A DNA stretch of 64,000 bases from Oceanobacillus senegalensis (GTDB taxonomy: Bacteria; Bacillota; Bacilli; Bacillales; Amphibacillaceae), in assembly GCF_900176885.1 (NCBI RefSeq), contig NZ_LT839648.1, forward strand, positions 300,516-364,515, read 5' to 3'. A model generated the notes under the pieces. The model was not told the DNA's origin and ran no database searches. It worked only from the letters and a program-made list of their open reading frames with translations. A program made the position numbers and the translations under genes. The first letter of the stretch is position 1. Every line of letters starts with the position of its first letter. Positions 37,056 to 46,032 of this stretch are shown in pieces.

Positions 37056-38108
37056 TTACTTAGAATAAGAGCGTGCAAGTTCTAGGAGTTCTTTTCCGAT
37101 ACTTTCCTCATATTTCTCATAGATAGGCTCGGCCGTCTCGATAAACAGTTGTTTTTGTTCAGAAGTCAACTCATTTATTTCCATATGTTCTTTAATAACA
37201 TCCATCCCATCTTCATCTTGCTGTCTAGCAATTCCTCTTTGATAATCCATCGCTTCAAGTGCAGATTCTTTGACCTTTTTCTGTATTTCTTTTGGTAAAC
37301 TATTAAAGAATTCTGCATTCATAAATCCAACTGTTGCTGTATACGCATGGTTCGAGATTGTTAAATAATCCTGCACTTCATAAAACTTCATTTGATCAAT
37401 TAAATTAATCGGATTCTCCATTCCATCATAAATATTTTGTTGAAGAGCACTATACAATTCTCCAAAAGCAAATGGGGATGCATTAGCTCCATACTCTTTA
37501 AAAGTATCAATATGAACTTCATTTTCCATTGTACGGATTTTTAACCCCTTTAAATCCTCTGGAGACTCAATCGGTCTTTCGCTATTGGATAATTGCCGCA
37601 TTCCTGTTTCACCATATGCTAAACCTACAAGTCCAATATCCGGAAGGCCATCGAGTAATGTTTGCCCTAATTCACCATCTAGTGCCTCATAAGCTGTTTC
37701 ATGATCAGGGAAAATAAATGGTAAGTCGAGTACCATGAATCGTTTATCAAAGCCAGCAACAGGGGCTGATGCTGCTACCGTCATCTCAATATTTCCTGCC
37801 TGTGTTGCTTCAATTGCTTCCCGTTCTGATGCATATAGTTGTCCACTTGGATAGAGTTCAACAACTACTTCTCCACCTGTTTTCTCTTCTACTAACTCTT
37901 TAAACCTTTCCATTCCAATATGGGTAGAACCAGATTCCGGAGTGGTGTAGGTCACTCCAATGGTATATTTGCCAGATCCAGTTGATTCTGATACATCGTT
38001 TGAATCAGAGGTTTCTTCCTTATTATTACTTTGAGCACCTAATGTACATGCACTAATTAACAACAACATCATCAGTAGTAAACCAATAACTGAAAGTACT
38101 TTTCTCAT
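37056..38108 (-). CDS. dctP: TRAP substrate-binding lipoprotein DctP
   Basis: A 350-residue lipoprotein: lipobox LISAC, a polar linker, then a DctP fold with GGEVVVELYPSGQLYASEREAIEATQ split features, LKGLKIRTMEN (the conserved arginine that binds carboxylate) and QQNIYDGMENP. It captures an organic acid outside the cell. AAGGAGGG precedes the start. Coupling to an M20 hydrolase suggests an N-acylated amino acid or dipeptide-like acid as substrate (inference). Confidence 0.92.
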   Translation of the reverse strand: MRKVLSVIGLLLMMLLLISACTLGAQSNNKEETSDSNDVSESTGSGKYTIGVTYTTPESGSTHIGMERFKELVEEKTGGEVVVELYPSGQLYASEREAIEATQAGNIEMTVAASAPVAGFDKRFMVLDLPFIFPDHETAYEALDGELGQTLLDGLPDIGLVGLAYGETGMRQLSNSERPIESPEDLKGLKIRTMENEVHIDTFKEYGANASPFAFGELYSALQQNIYDGMENPINLIDQMKFYEVQDYLTISNHAYTATVGFMNAEFFNSLPKEIQKKVKESALEAMDYQRGIARQQDEDGMDVIKEHMEINELTSEQKQLFIETAEPIYEKYEESIGKELLELARSYSK

Positions 38109-38140
38109 GCATTTAGTCCCTCCTTAAAAATATGTTTTTA

Positions 38141-39406
38141 TTAAACCATTTCACACCAATCAATGATTGCTAATGTAATAATCTCAGCCGTTTTAAATAG
38201 CTTTTCTAGTTCTACATATTCATCTGTGAAATGTGCCATACTGGTGGTCCCCGGCCCAAAGATGATAGAAGGTATGCTTCCAGCTTGGGTGAGCAATCCA
38301 CCGTCCGTTCCCCATGTAGATCCCGCGATAACAGGCTCTTTATGCTCCACATCCATGTATTTTTGTTTTAAAATTTCAAGCATTGGATGATCTAGGTTAC
38401 ATCCACCAGGTGGAAGATGGATTCCTCCCCATTTAACAGTAGCCGGATGAGATTCAAACCAAGAATCGATTGTTTTCAAATGATCTAGCATGCTAATGAA
38501 TTTTTCCTTTGCCTCATCAATGTTCTCACCGGGAGCAATTCCGTAGCGTCCTTGAATAGTTGCTTCCTCAGCCACAGCAGAAGGGAAGTAACCCCCATTG
38601 AATTGTCCAATATTAATAGGGATAGGGATTGGATTATCTTTATAGAGAGGATTTCTTCGTAGTGGTTCGTTTCTCTTTTCTTCAAATTTCATGATTTCTT
38701 GAAAAACAATCCAACCCTTATCTATAGCACTAACTCCCTCATACCTTGTCCCACCATGAGCAGAAACACCTTTGATTGTTACTGTAAACCAAAGGGAGCC
38801 TTGCTGTTGTGGAAAGATTTTCATTTCACTCGGTTCCGGAATGATTGCTACATCTGCTTTATATCCCCGTTGGATGGCAGCAAGGGTTCCAGCACCGCCT
38901 GTTTCCTCTTCGATAACGCTTTCATAGATGATATCCCCTTTTAAATCAATTCCTAGGTCGATGATGGTCTCCAAGGCTATCAAAGTTGCCAAATTTCCTC
39001 CTTTCATATCGGTTGCACCTCTACCGTACACTTTGCCGTCAATCACCTGTCCTGAATAAGGATCGTTTGCCCATTTACTTATATCTCCTGATGGCACCAC
39101 ATCAATGTGTCCATTTAAAATAACTGATCTTCCATTTTCTTTTCCTTTTAAAACACCAACTACATTTGGACTACCGTCATAATTATCTCTCAGTGGATTA
39201 AAATAGTTACTTTCTATTAATTCGTTATAATCAGGTACCCAGATATCAACATCCAGTCCCTTCTCTTTTAAACGATCGGCAACAAGTGTTTGTGCACTCA
39301 ACTCATTTCCTGTTGTGCTAGGTTGTTGGATGACTTTTTGGAGAAAACGAATATATTCATCCTTTTTACCATGGATGTGTTCCTTTATCTTTTTATTTAA
39401 ATCCAT
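38141..39406 (-). CDS. M20 family peptidase/deacylase (ArgE/DapE-like)
   Basis: A 421-residue cytoplasmic zinc hydrolase: NGHIDVVPSGD, GRGATDMKGG, EEETGGAG and a late MAHFTDEYV histidine supply the two-metal site, and a dimerisation domain with VKGVSAHGG-type motif (KGVSAHGG) sits in the middle. It cleaves N-acyl amino acids or related amides. It is the first gene of the operon, with AAGGGGG before the ATG, and probably processes the compound taken up by the TRAP system. Confidence 0.9.
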   Translation of the reverse strand: MDLNKKIKEHIHGKKDEYIRFLQKVIQQPSTTGNELSAQTLVADRLKEKGLDVDIWVPDYNELIESNYFNPLRDNYDGSPNVVGVLKGKENGRSVILNGHIDVVPSGDISKWANDPYSGQVIDGKVYGRGATDMKGGNLATLIALETIIDLGIDLKGDIIYESVIEEETGGAGTLAAIQRGYKADVAIIPEPSEMKIFPQQQGSLWFTVTIKGVSAHGGTRYEGVSAIDKGWIVFQEIMKFEEKRNEPLRRNPLYKDNPIPIPINIGQFNGGYFPSAVAEEATIQGRYGIAPGENIDEAKEKFISMLDHLKTIDSWFESHPATVKWGGIHLPPGGCNLDHPMLEILKQKYMDVEHKEPVIAGSTWGTDGGLLTQAGSIPSIIFGPGTTSMAHFTDEYVELEKLFKTAEIITLAIIDWCEMV

Positions 39407-39778
39407 TTAAACGTTACCCCCTTGTTTTATATTCATAATCTACTAAGCTCTATACTTAAGAAATAAAACGTTCGATAGTTGTTCAATTATGCTATTACTG
39501 ATAGACTATGAATCATTAGTAATAAATATGTTTCAAATATTTAGATAATTATATTTAACCATCAGTGTTTAATGGGGCCAAATTATGCGGTATCATTCCT
39601 GAAAAGAAGAGGGGGGAGATAATAAGCTACTAATAAAGGAAGAATAGACACCTACAAAAAGAGAAATATAAGCGATAGGCAATTAAGACTAATTCCATAC
39701 AATACAACGACCACTTTTTCCAAATATACCCTATTTATGATAAAATATAGATTAAATAGATTTATGGAGGAAATGATG

Positions 39779-40501
39779 ATGAAGAAATATTTAATGTTTA
39801 TACTACTAGTAATCCCTCTAGTATTAGGTGCATGTGGTTCTAGTATGGAAGAATCTAATTCAGATGATTCAACGGACACAGAGACAACAGATAAAGAAAC
39901 AACAGATAAAGAGACTGCTGAGAAACAGGATACACATATTCAAAATGAAACAGTAACACCAGAGGAACAGGAACAGGAAGAACCTAAAGAAGAGGAATCT
40001 GAGTTACTGGATATTCAATTAAACTCCGAAACAAACAAGATTGAATTAGTACATCCAGATGGGACAACCGAGGTTTTAGCAGAAAATAACCCTTCTGAAC
40101 CAGTGAAATCTCCTAATGGTGAAAAAGCTGCTTACATTTCACCTAAGGGTTGGGAGGAATTAAGTGAACTTTACATCGTTGATTTACAAGATGGAAGCCA
40201 AGAGGTATTAGTGTCCCATGATAATGAAAACAAACCAAAAAATGTTATTTGGGAAGATGATAAACATGTATTGGCCATCATCGGTTATCCACATGGAACA
40301 GTAGCTGTGGGGGGAAATATCTATAGAGTGAATGTTGAAACAGGAGAGCAAGAGCAAATCACGGACTATGACGGTAATACGCAAATAACCGATTTACGAT
40401 TAGAAGATGGCGTTTTACATTATAGTGGCATTCGCTACACAGATGATATCCAGAACGAACATGAGGATTATTCAAATGAGATTACTTTAGAAAAGGAATA
40501 A
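39779..40501 (+). CDS. lipoprotein with DUF4652-type beta domain
   Basis: A 240-residue lipoprotein: signal peptide, lipobox LGAC, a long acidic Glu/Thr-rich linker with TTDKE repeats (about 20-75), then a C-terminal domain with PDGTTEVLAENNPSEPVKSPNG and GYPHGTVAVGGNIYRV, which I recognise as DUF4652-like. Its function is unknown. Three consecutive ATG codons exist; the third (39779) has the best spacing to GGAGG at 39766-39770. Confidence 0.8.
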   Translation: MKKYLMFILLVIPLVLGACGSSMEESNSDDSTDTETTDKETTDKETAEKQDTHIQNETVTPEEQEQEEPKEEESELLDIQLNSETNKIELVHPDGTTEVLAENNPSEPVKSPNGEKAAYISPKGWEELSELYIVDLQDGSQEVLVSHDNENKPKNVIWEDDKHVLAIIGYPHGTVAVGGNIYRVNVETGEQEQITDYDGNTQITDLRLEDGVLHYSGIRYTDDIQNEHEDYSNEITLEKE

Positions 40502-40519
40502 GGCTTTAAAAAAACAATA

Positions 40520-40560
40520 GCCAACGATGGACCACAGCAAGGTCTATCGTTGGCGCTTTT
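40520..40560 (+). terminator. terminator after lipoprotein gene
   Basis: GCCAACGATGGACC and GGTCTATCGTTGGC form a 14-bp stem followed by GCTTTTT. Confidence 0.9.
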
Positions 40561-40658
40561 TAATCATATAAGGTATACTTACACCTCAAAAATGGAGGAA
40601 AAACGAATCCTTTTAGGTGGGGGATAAACTGTTCCGAAAAGGGTGTTTCCTTGTGTCT

Positions 40659-42005
40659 TTAAATACCTGCTTGATACTCTTTCCCATCCCGAAGTTTATC
40701 AAATTCCTCTTTTGCCTTTTCCAGAATATTATCTTTGTTGATAATTAAATCATATGCGGATAGTGCCATGGTACTGGCTGCTAGATGCATTCCTTTGTAT
40801 CCAATTTCTGTTCCAAATGATGCCGTTGCTTGCCAAGAATGGAGTGCTGTACCAACTGGTGCACAGGTTGTAGTAACCGCTCCTGTTGGTGTAATCCAGC
40901 TAACATCACCGACATCGGAAGAACCAGGCATAGACACTCCAGGTTGATACGGTTCAAAAGAAATGGAGGTCGGTAGTAATTCTTCCATAGGTTTTCCTGC
41001 TGATGGTAGGGATTTTGCTAAATTTTCTACAAATATCTGCTCTTCTTCTGTATATTGAAGTGGTTCACTGTCCAGCATATTATGGTACATTAATTCATTT
41101 AATGCATCATTCGGTAATGTCTCATAACAGAAAGCAAGGAGTTCTGACTCTACTTCTGTTTCATTCATTAGTGCAGCCCCTTTTGCAATGTTTTTCACCC
41201 TGTGTAAGATTCCTTCCACTTCCTCCTTGGAGCTCCCTCTTAAGAAATACCAAACGGTTGCCGATTCCGGAACGATATTCGGTGCTAAGCCACCATCGGT
41301 AATAGTATAATGCATGCGCGTGCCATCTGGAACATGCTCACGTAAATAATTGACCCCGATATTCATCAACTCTACACTGTCTAGTGCACTTCTTCCGGCT
41401 TCAGGTGAGGCGGCAGCATGGGCTGGTTTTCCTTTAAAGTGAAATTTGATAGAGACCATGGATTGCATACTAAAACTCATGGGAGCATTTTTGGACATGG
41501 GATGCCAAGTTAATGCAGAATCCAGATCATCGAAAACACCAGCTTTCGCCATATGTGTTTTCCCATTTAATACCTCTTCTGCAGGGCAGCCGTAATAACG
41601 AATCGTTCCACGAAGTCCGTCCCTTTCCATCTTTTCTTTCAAAGCAACCACAGCTTCAACTCCTGCTGTTCCAAGTAAGTTGTGACCACAGCCATGACCT
41701 GGTGCGCCTACTGTAACTTCTTCCTTTATAGGTGTTGCTGTTTGCGAAAGACCTGGAAGTGCATCAAATTCACCAAGGATCCCAATGATTGGCTTTCCTT
41801 GCCCGAATTCTGCTATAAATGCAGTTTCCACTCCACCGATTTGATTTTTCACTGTAAATCCTTGTTCTTTTAGAGCGTTTTGCTGTAATTCACTCGCATA
41901 TTTTTCCTCATAAGCAATTTGTGGATTATCCCAAATGTCTTGGGCCATCTTCGTATAGGTCTGCTTATTTTCCTTAAACCATTTCAGAATCGTTTCTTTA
42001 CTCAT
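40659..42005 (-). CDS. M20D amidohydrolase, AbgB-like
   Basis: A 448-residue metal amidohydrolase: GEFDALPGLSQ, PGHGCGHNLLG, CPAEEVLNGKTHM, TWHPMS and PAHAAASPEAGRSALD are the AbgB-type motifs, and GSSDVGDVSW lies near the C-terminus. AbgB splits p-aminobenzoyl-glutamate; relatives act on other aminoacyl amides. AGGAGGT precedes the start. It follows two membrane-protein genes in one operon, which look like its uptake system. Confidence 0.88.
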   Translation of the reverse strand: MSKETILKWFKENKQTYTKMAQDIWDNPQIAYEEKYASELQQNALKEQGFTVKNQIGGVETAFIAEFGQGKPIIGILGEFDALPGLSQTATPIKEEVTVGAPGHGCGHNLLGTAGVEAVVALKEKMERDGLRGTIRYYGCPAEEVLNGKTHMAKAGVFDDLDSALTWHPMSKNAPMSFSMQSMVSIKFHFKGKPAHAAASPEAGRSALDSVELMNIGVNYLREHVPDGTRMHYTITDGGLAPNIVPESATVWYFLRGSSKEEVEGILHRVKNIAKGAALMNETEVESELLAFCYETLPNDALNELMYHNMLDSEPLQYTEEEQIFVENLAKSLPSAGKPMEELLPTSISFEPYQPGVSMPGSSDVGDVSWITPTGAVTTTCAPVGTALHSWQATASFGTEIGYKGMHLAASTMALSAYDLIINKDNILEKAKEEFDKLRDGKEYQAGI

Positions 42006-42010
42006 TCATA

Positions 42011-42733
42011 TTACCTCCTATTGTTGTGTTTGTTTTTTTCTTGCGCTTTCTCTAGCAGAATACATATCGATACGGTGATTGCAATACAAGATAAACTTTT
42101 CATGTAAATGGGTAATGCAGTTAAATTAATGAAAAGTCCAACCGTTAATCCGATAACACCATATATTGGCTTTTTGACAGCAAATTGTGCTAGTACTGCA
42201 CCGAATATGGCTGGTAAAACAAGTGGAAATATGGCCTCTAGTTTTTCAGGTATATTGGACAGGATGAAAGAACCGCCAATAATTATGGGAATTAAAATAA
42301 GCTTATTCACGAGGGAAGCTGCGCCGATTCCAAGTGTTGCTGTAAGCTCTCCTTTTTTTGTACCAGGTTCTGCACCAACTGCGTTTTGAGCCGCAGCAGC
42401 TGATGGAAGGCACATATTGCTAATATTTCCAGTCAAGAAGCTAATATAGGTTCCTGAAACACCTAGCATTGGGAAATACATTATTGGTTCCATGACCCAA
42501 ACAACGGCAATTAACCCTGCATATGCAGCAAGTCCATTCAAAATAACCGTCCAGCCTGGATGATAGCCAAGGACATAGGAAAGATAAGCGGGAAGGAACA
42601 ATGATAAGATAATGACAGCCCATATGGTCAACCGTCCCCAAAAATGTGCTTTTTCATGGAATACATCCATGGACATGGATCCTTCCTTCGTACGGTTACT
42701 TGTGTTCATTCCTTGTAATTGTTCTGTTTCCAT
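42011..42733 (-). CDS. hypothetical membrane protein of the amidohydrolase operon
   Basis: A 240-residue protein with about six hydrophobic helices and a GTYISFLTGNISNMCLPSAAAAQ segment (given here as GTYISFLTGNIS and NMCLPSAAAAQ) that looks like a re-entrant substrate loop. I do not recognise a named family beyond its usual pairing with DUF5058. An upstream in-frame ATG (42760) precedes AAAGGAGGG; the ATG at 42733 follows it correctly. It probably forms a two-part permease with the next upstream gene. Confidence 0.7.
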   Translation of the reverse strand: METEQLQGMNTSNRTKEGSMSMDVFHEKAHFWGRLTIWAVIILSLFLPAYLSYVLGYHPGWTVILNGLAAYAGLIAVVWVMEPIMYFPMLGVSGTYISFLTGNISNMCLPSAAAAQNAVGAEPGTKKGELTATLGIGAASLVNKLILIPIIIGGSFILSNIPEKLEAIFPLVLPAIFGAVLAQFAVKKPIYGVIGLTVGLFINLTALPIYMKSLSCIAITVSICILLEKAQEKNKHNNRR

Positions 42734-42772
42734 AAAAATCCCTCCTTTGATTTGTGCCAAAAAACTTAGCTC

Positions 42773-43483
42773 TTAAATGATAAAATAGCCGAGGCCTAAG
42801 CTGATTAGAATCGATAAGCCTAGTGACCATTCACGTAACCAAGAAAGACTGAATTTATCAGCTAACTTAGTTATGATAACCATTGTAGCTGCAGCAACCA
42901 CTGCTACAACCGTAGGGGCAAAGCCTTTTAGTAATTCTGCACTAACGAGATTACCGAAAGCAGCAATCATTGCTGCTGTTGCAAAAATCCCCATCAATTT
43001 TTGGCTCTTTTTTCCCTTACTGACTATTTTCTTTTGCATTTTACCTAGTGATTTGGTGAATAGAACTGTAAATAGTAGCCAACCGGATCCCCCGAGACAT
43101 AAAACCCATGCGATTGCTGTAAATACTGATTTAGTGTAACCTTCTCCACCTAGTGTTGCTCCTGCTGCTTCCGCTGCAAATGTTGCCCCAACCGATTCAA
43201 TCGGTGCAGAACCAATTACACCAATTCGCAACATCGTAAGTGGATTTCCAAGAAACGTAATAAGTGAGATGGCTACAATAACGATAGCAAGTGATGGTCC
43301 GATTGCTGCAATTGCACCCGTCTTTATAGCACTATTTACTTCTTTCTTACTCATTCCAGCATCCACGCTTGCCTTGGAAGAGAGCTGTATGAATTTAATG
43401 CTTTGGAAAATAACGATCCCCATCACGGAAAAAGCGATAATCCATACAATATTGCTGTTTGCCAGCTCCATAACTTGCGCCAT
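42773..43483 (-). CDS. DUF5058 family membrane protein
   Basis: A 236-residue protein with about six helices; it matches my recollection of DUF5058 (start region NSNIVWIIAFSVMGIVIFQS, then GPSLAIVIVAISLITFLGNP). Role unknown. AAGGGGAG precedes the start. As first gene of an operon with a second membrane protein and an AbgB-like hydrolase, it is a candidate subunit of an undescribed carrier for amidated compounds. Confidence 0.75.
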   Translation of the reverse strand: MAQVMELANSNIVWIIAFSVMGIVIFQSIKFIQLSSKASVDAGMSKKEVNSAIKTGAIAAIGPSLAIVIVAISLITFLGNPLTMLRIGVIGSAPIESVGATFAAEAAGATLGGEGYTKSVFTAIAWVLCLGGSGWLLFTVLFTKSLGKMQKKIVSKGKKSQKLMGIFATAAMIAAFGNLVSAELLKGFAPTVVAVVAAATMVIITKLADKFSLSWLREWSLGLSILISLGLGYFII

Positions 43484-43553
43484 ATTTTTCTCCCCTTTGC
43501 ATGATAGAATTGTACTTCTAGATAATAAATAATAGACTTTTCTATTAATTGTT

Positions 43554-43569
43554 AATATTGTACAATATT
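43554..43569. promoter_or_regulatory. palindromic operator in divergent promoter region
   Basis: AATATTGTACAATATT is a perfect 16-bp palindrome in the 166-nt space between the divergent DUF5058 operon and the GAF/PucR-type regulator. It is a likely regulator binding site. Confidence 0.55.
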
Positions 43570-43649
43570 GAAGAAAGCGATTACAATGTAAGAAGGTACA
43601 TATTTTCTTTTGAATTTATAGAATTTATTCCATAAAGGGGGGAGAGGAA

Positions 43650-45767
43650 GTGGATTTTACGGAATATCTTAGTCGTTTCTTGGACAAGGAATTTGGTTGT
43701 GTGAAATATCAAGTATGGAAATTTGAAGGGCTGGAGGGAAAGGTTGATTTAATAGAAGGTGAAGGTTTTCCTTTGGAAGCGTATGATGCTCCGCACTGTA
43801 ATCCGGATAGAGGGAATTCTTATATTCGAAAAGAAGAAGATATCTATACCGAACTGCATTTTTACTATTCGCAGGAAAAAGGAATGGTACTTCGTATCAT
43901 GAAAGGCTTGGATAAAGTAGACGAATGGGTGATGGAACAACTCTATTATCATCTCTATTCGATTATATTGACTATAGAAGTTAGCAAAAAGAAAGAAGAG
44001 CAAAAGGTCATGATAGAAAGCATGCATTCTATTTCCTCCATTCTTAATCTCGAAGAAGTGTTAAAGAAAATCATTCGTCATGCACTGCATGTTATTCCGG
44101 CCGCAGATGCTGGTTATTTAATGCTTTACGATACCAAGGAAAACAGACTTATACCTAAAGCTCCAGTAGGATTTAATGGTAAAATTCACCGGTTTAAAAC
44201 AAAGGTCGGTGAATCGATTACAGGGAAAGTTTTCGAGGATGGTAAAAGTAGAGTATATAACTCGCATGACGAATTAATAACAGAAATGCATGTAAATAAG
44301 ATATTACCAGATAATTTTCAAACCATTATTCATTCCTCCAAAAAAGCGGAAGGTGCTATCTGTGTACCCATTTCCATTGACAATCACCGAATTGGAGTCA
44401 TGATTACGCATCAGTGGAAGTTAAAGAAAAGATTGGGTGAAGAGGATATAAGATTACTTGAAGCTTTTGCTAGGCAAGCTGCCATTGCCATTGAAAATGC
44501 TCAGTATCATAGGGAAACAGAAAAACGTTTAGAGCAAATTACTGCTTTAAGTGAACAATTAAAAGATAAAAACGATCAGTTACAAAAACGCCAGGATGTT
44601 CATCATACATTGACGATGCTTTCCATGCAAAACAAAGGCATACGAAATGTGTTTGATGGGATGCAGAATATGATCCATCGAAAATTGATATTTTTTAATG
44701 GATTAGAAAATAAATTTTATTATCCGGAAGATGATCAAACTGTTTTATTCAGTACCTTTGAAATAACAATGTTATGCACGAATCAGAAAATGGGATTTTA
44801 TGTGACGGTAGATGCGGAGGATAGGTTTTACTTTTATCCCATATTTAATGGACAAATATTTATCGGTTGTCTCATTGTGGCTCTGCATAAACCTCTTTCA
44901 GAATTTGACCAGATTACGCTTGAACAAGGCGGAGGGGTTTTGGCATTGGAGTTAGTCAACCGTCAGATGACGACTAAAATATATCACCGCAGAGTATATG
45001 AACAGTTTCGTAAATTACTTTATAGTACAGATAAAGGACAATTAGCAAAATATAGCCAAGAGCTCCATTTAGATAGGAATGGCTACTGGGCGGTTGCAGT
45101 ACTGGAAGTATCCAATGAGAGAAATGATTTCAAATACCTAGATATATACGTACATCAATTAGCAACTAGGCTAAAAAATGAGTTAGGTGACTGCGTTAGT
45201 CTAGTGTATGGATTTTATAATAAAATCTACTTGCTACTTTCTCTCTCCAATGCAGAAGAGGTCTATGAATTAAAAGCGTATTTAAACCAACTTCGAGTAC
45301 AAGAGCAAAATAGAGGGGCTGCTATATTTCGCGGGGGAATAAGCAGTGTTTATAAAGGCCTTGATTATGTAAGAAAAAGTTATGATGAAGCAAATAACAT
45401 CATCACCTACTTAACCAACTGTGACAGTATGGAAGTGATAATATATGAGGATATCGGATTGGACCGTTTATTTCTTAACCAACCAACAGAAGATATCGAG
45501 CAGTTTATCCAGGAAACATTGAGCCCCATTTTAACAGAAAACAGTCGCAATAAGGAACTAGAGAAAACCCTTATTACGTATATGGAACAAAATCAATCGC
45601 CGAGTAAAACAGCAAAACTGCTTCATATTCACATCAACACACTTTATCAGCGAATTCAGACCATTGAAGAATTGCTGGAAGTTGATTTGAATAACGGTCA
45701 AGATGCAATGAAAATTCAACTAGCATGTCATTTGAAAAAATCACAGCTAACATCGCGGGGAGGATAA
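43650..45767 (+). CDS. GAF-domain PucR/CdaR-type transcriptional regulator
   Basis: A 705-residue regulator: a GAF domain at about 136-284, a coiled segment after it (EKRLEQITALSEQLKDKNDQ), a GGDEF-like/CdaR middle region, and a C-terminal PucR-type helix-turn-helix (MEQNQSPSKTAKLLHIHINT, then LYQRIQTIEELL) at about 645-700. Such proteins activate catabolic operons on binding a small ligand. The GTG start follows AAAGGGGGGAGAGG. It is divergent from the DUF5058-AbgB operon, which it most likely controls. Confidence 0.88.
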   Translation: MDFTEYLSRFLDKEFGCVKYQVWKFEGLEGKVDLIEGEGFPLEAYDAPHCNPDRGNSYIRKEEDIYTELHFYYSQEKGMVLRIMKGLDKVDEWVMEQLYYHLYSIILTIEVSKKKEEQKVMIESMHSISSILNLEEVLKKIIRHALHVIPAADAGYLMLYDTKENRLIPKAPVGFNGKIHRFKTKVGESITGKVFEDGKSRVYNSHDELITEMHVNKILPDNFQTIIHSSKKAEGAICVPISIDNHRIGVMITHQWKLKKRLGEEDIRLLEAFARQAAIAIENAQYHRETEKRLEQITALSEQLKDKNDQLQKRQDVHHTLTMLSMQNKGIRNVFDGMQNMIHRKLIFFNGLENKFYYPEDDQTVLFSTFEITMLCTNQKMGFYVTVDAEDRFYFYPIFNGQIFIGCLIVALHKPLSEFDQITLEQGGGVLALELVNRQMTTKIYHRRVYEQFRKLLYSTDKGQLAKYSQELHLDRNGYWAVAVLEVSNERNDFKYLDIYVHQLATRLKNELGDCVSLVYGFYNKIYLLLSLSNAEEVYELKAYLNQLRVQEQNRGAAIFRGGISSVYKGLDYVRKSYDEANNIITYLTNCDSMEVIIYEDIGLDRLFLNQPTEDIEQFIQETLSPILTENSRNKELEKTLITYMEQNQSPSKTAKLLHIHINTLYQRIQTIEELLEVDLNNGQDAMKIQLACHLKKSQLTSRGG

Positions 45768-45792
45768 TCATATTAGGGGGAGTGGGTAAGTT

Positions 45793-45896
45793 TTGGGAAA
45801 GCTGATAAATGCGGAGCAAAGCTGATACACTGAGTTCATCCTTGTTGCACTTCGGTGTTCTCATCTAGGCCTCTGCTCCCACAGTAGTCCCCGTGT
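45793..45896. repeat. AAGCTGATAA tandem units plus fragment of dispersed repeat
   Basis: Two units GGGAAAGCTGATAA and GAGCAAAGCTGATAC lie at 45793-45829. At 45859-45896 TCTCATCTAGGCCTCTGCTC continues with CCACAGTAGTC, an inverted partial copy of the interior of the repeat at 28497-28619. Confidence 0.55.
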
Positions 45897-45979
45897 CACT
45901 GTGTGGTGCACAAATCTCTTAGTTAATTAAAGGTACGATTAGAGTGGGAAGAACAATAGGTACGTTGTAAAGCATTGGA

Positions 45980-46022
45980 TAAAAAACAAGACTTAGAGAA
46001 GAAATTTCCTCTAAGTCTTGTT
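45980..46022 (-). terminator. terminator of AGCS symporter gene
   Basis: AACAAGACTTAGAG (45985-45998) and CTCTAAGTCTTGTT (46009-46022) pair perfectly. Read on the minus strand the stem is followed by T residues. Confidence 0.85.
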
Positions 46023-46032
46023 GATAAGTCAT

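Noticed and set aside
40659-43483. Long plus-strand ORFs opposite the amidohydrolase and membrane genes
   Set aside because: They are antisense shadows of well-supported genes, without RBS or recognisable domains.
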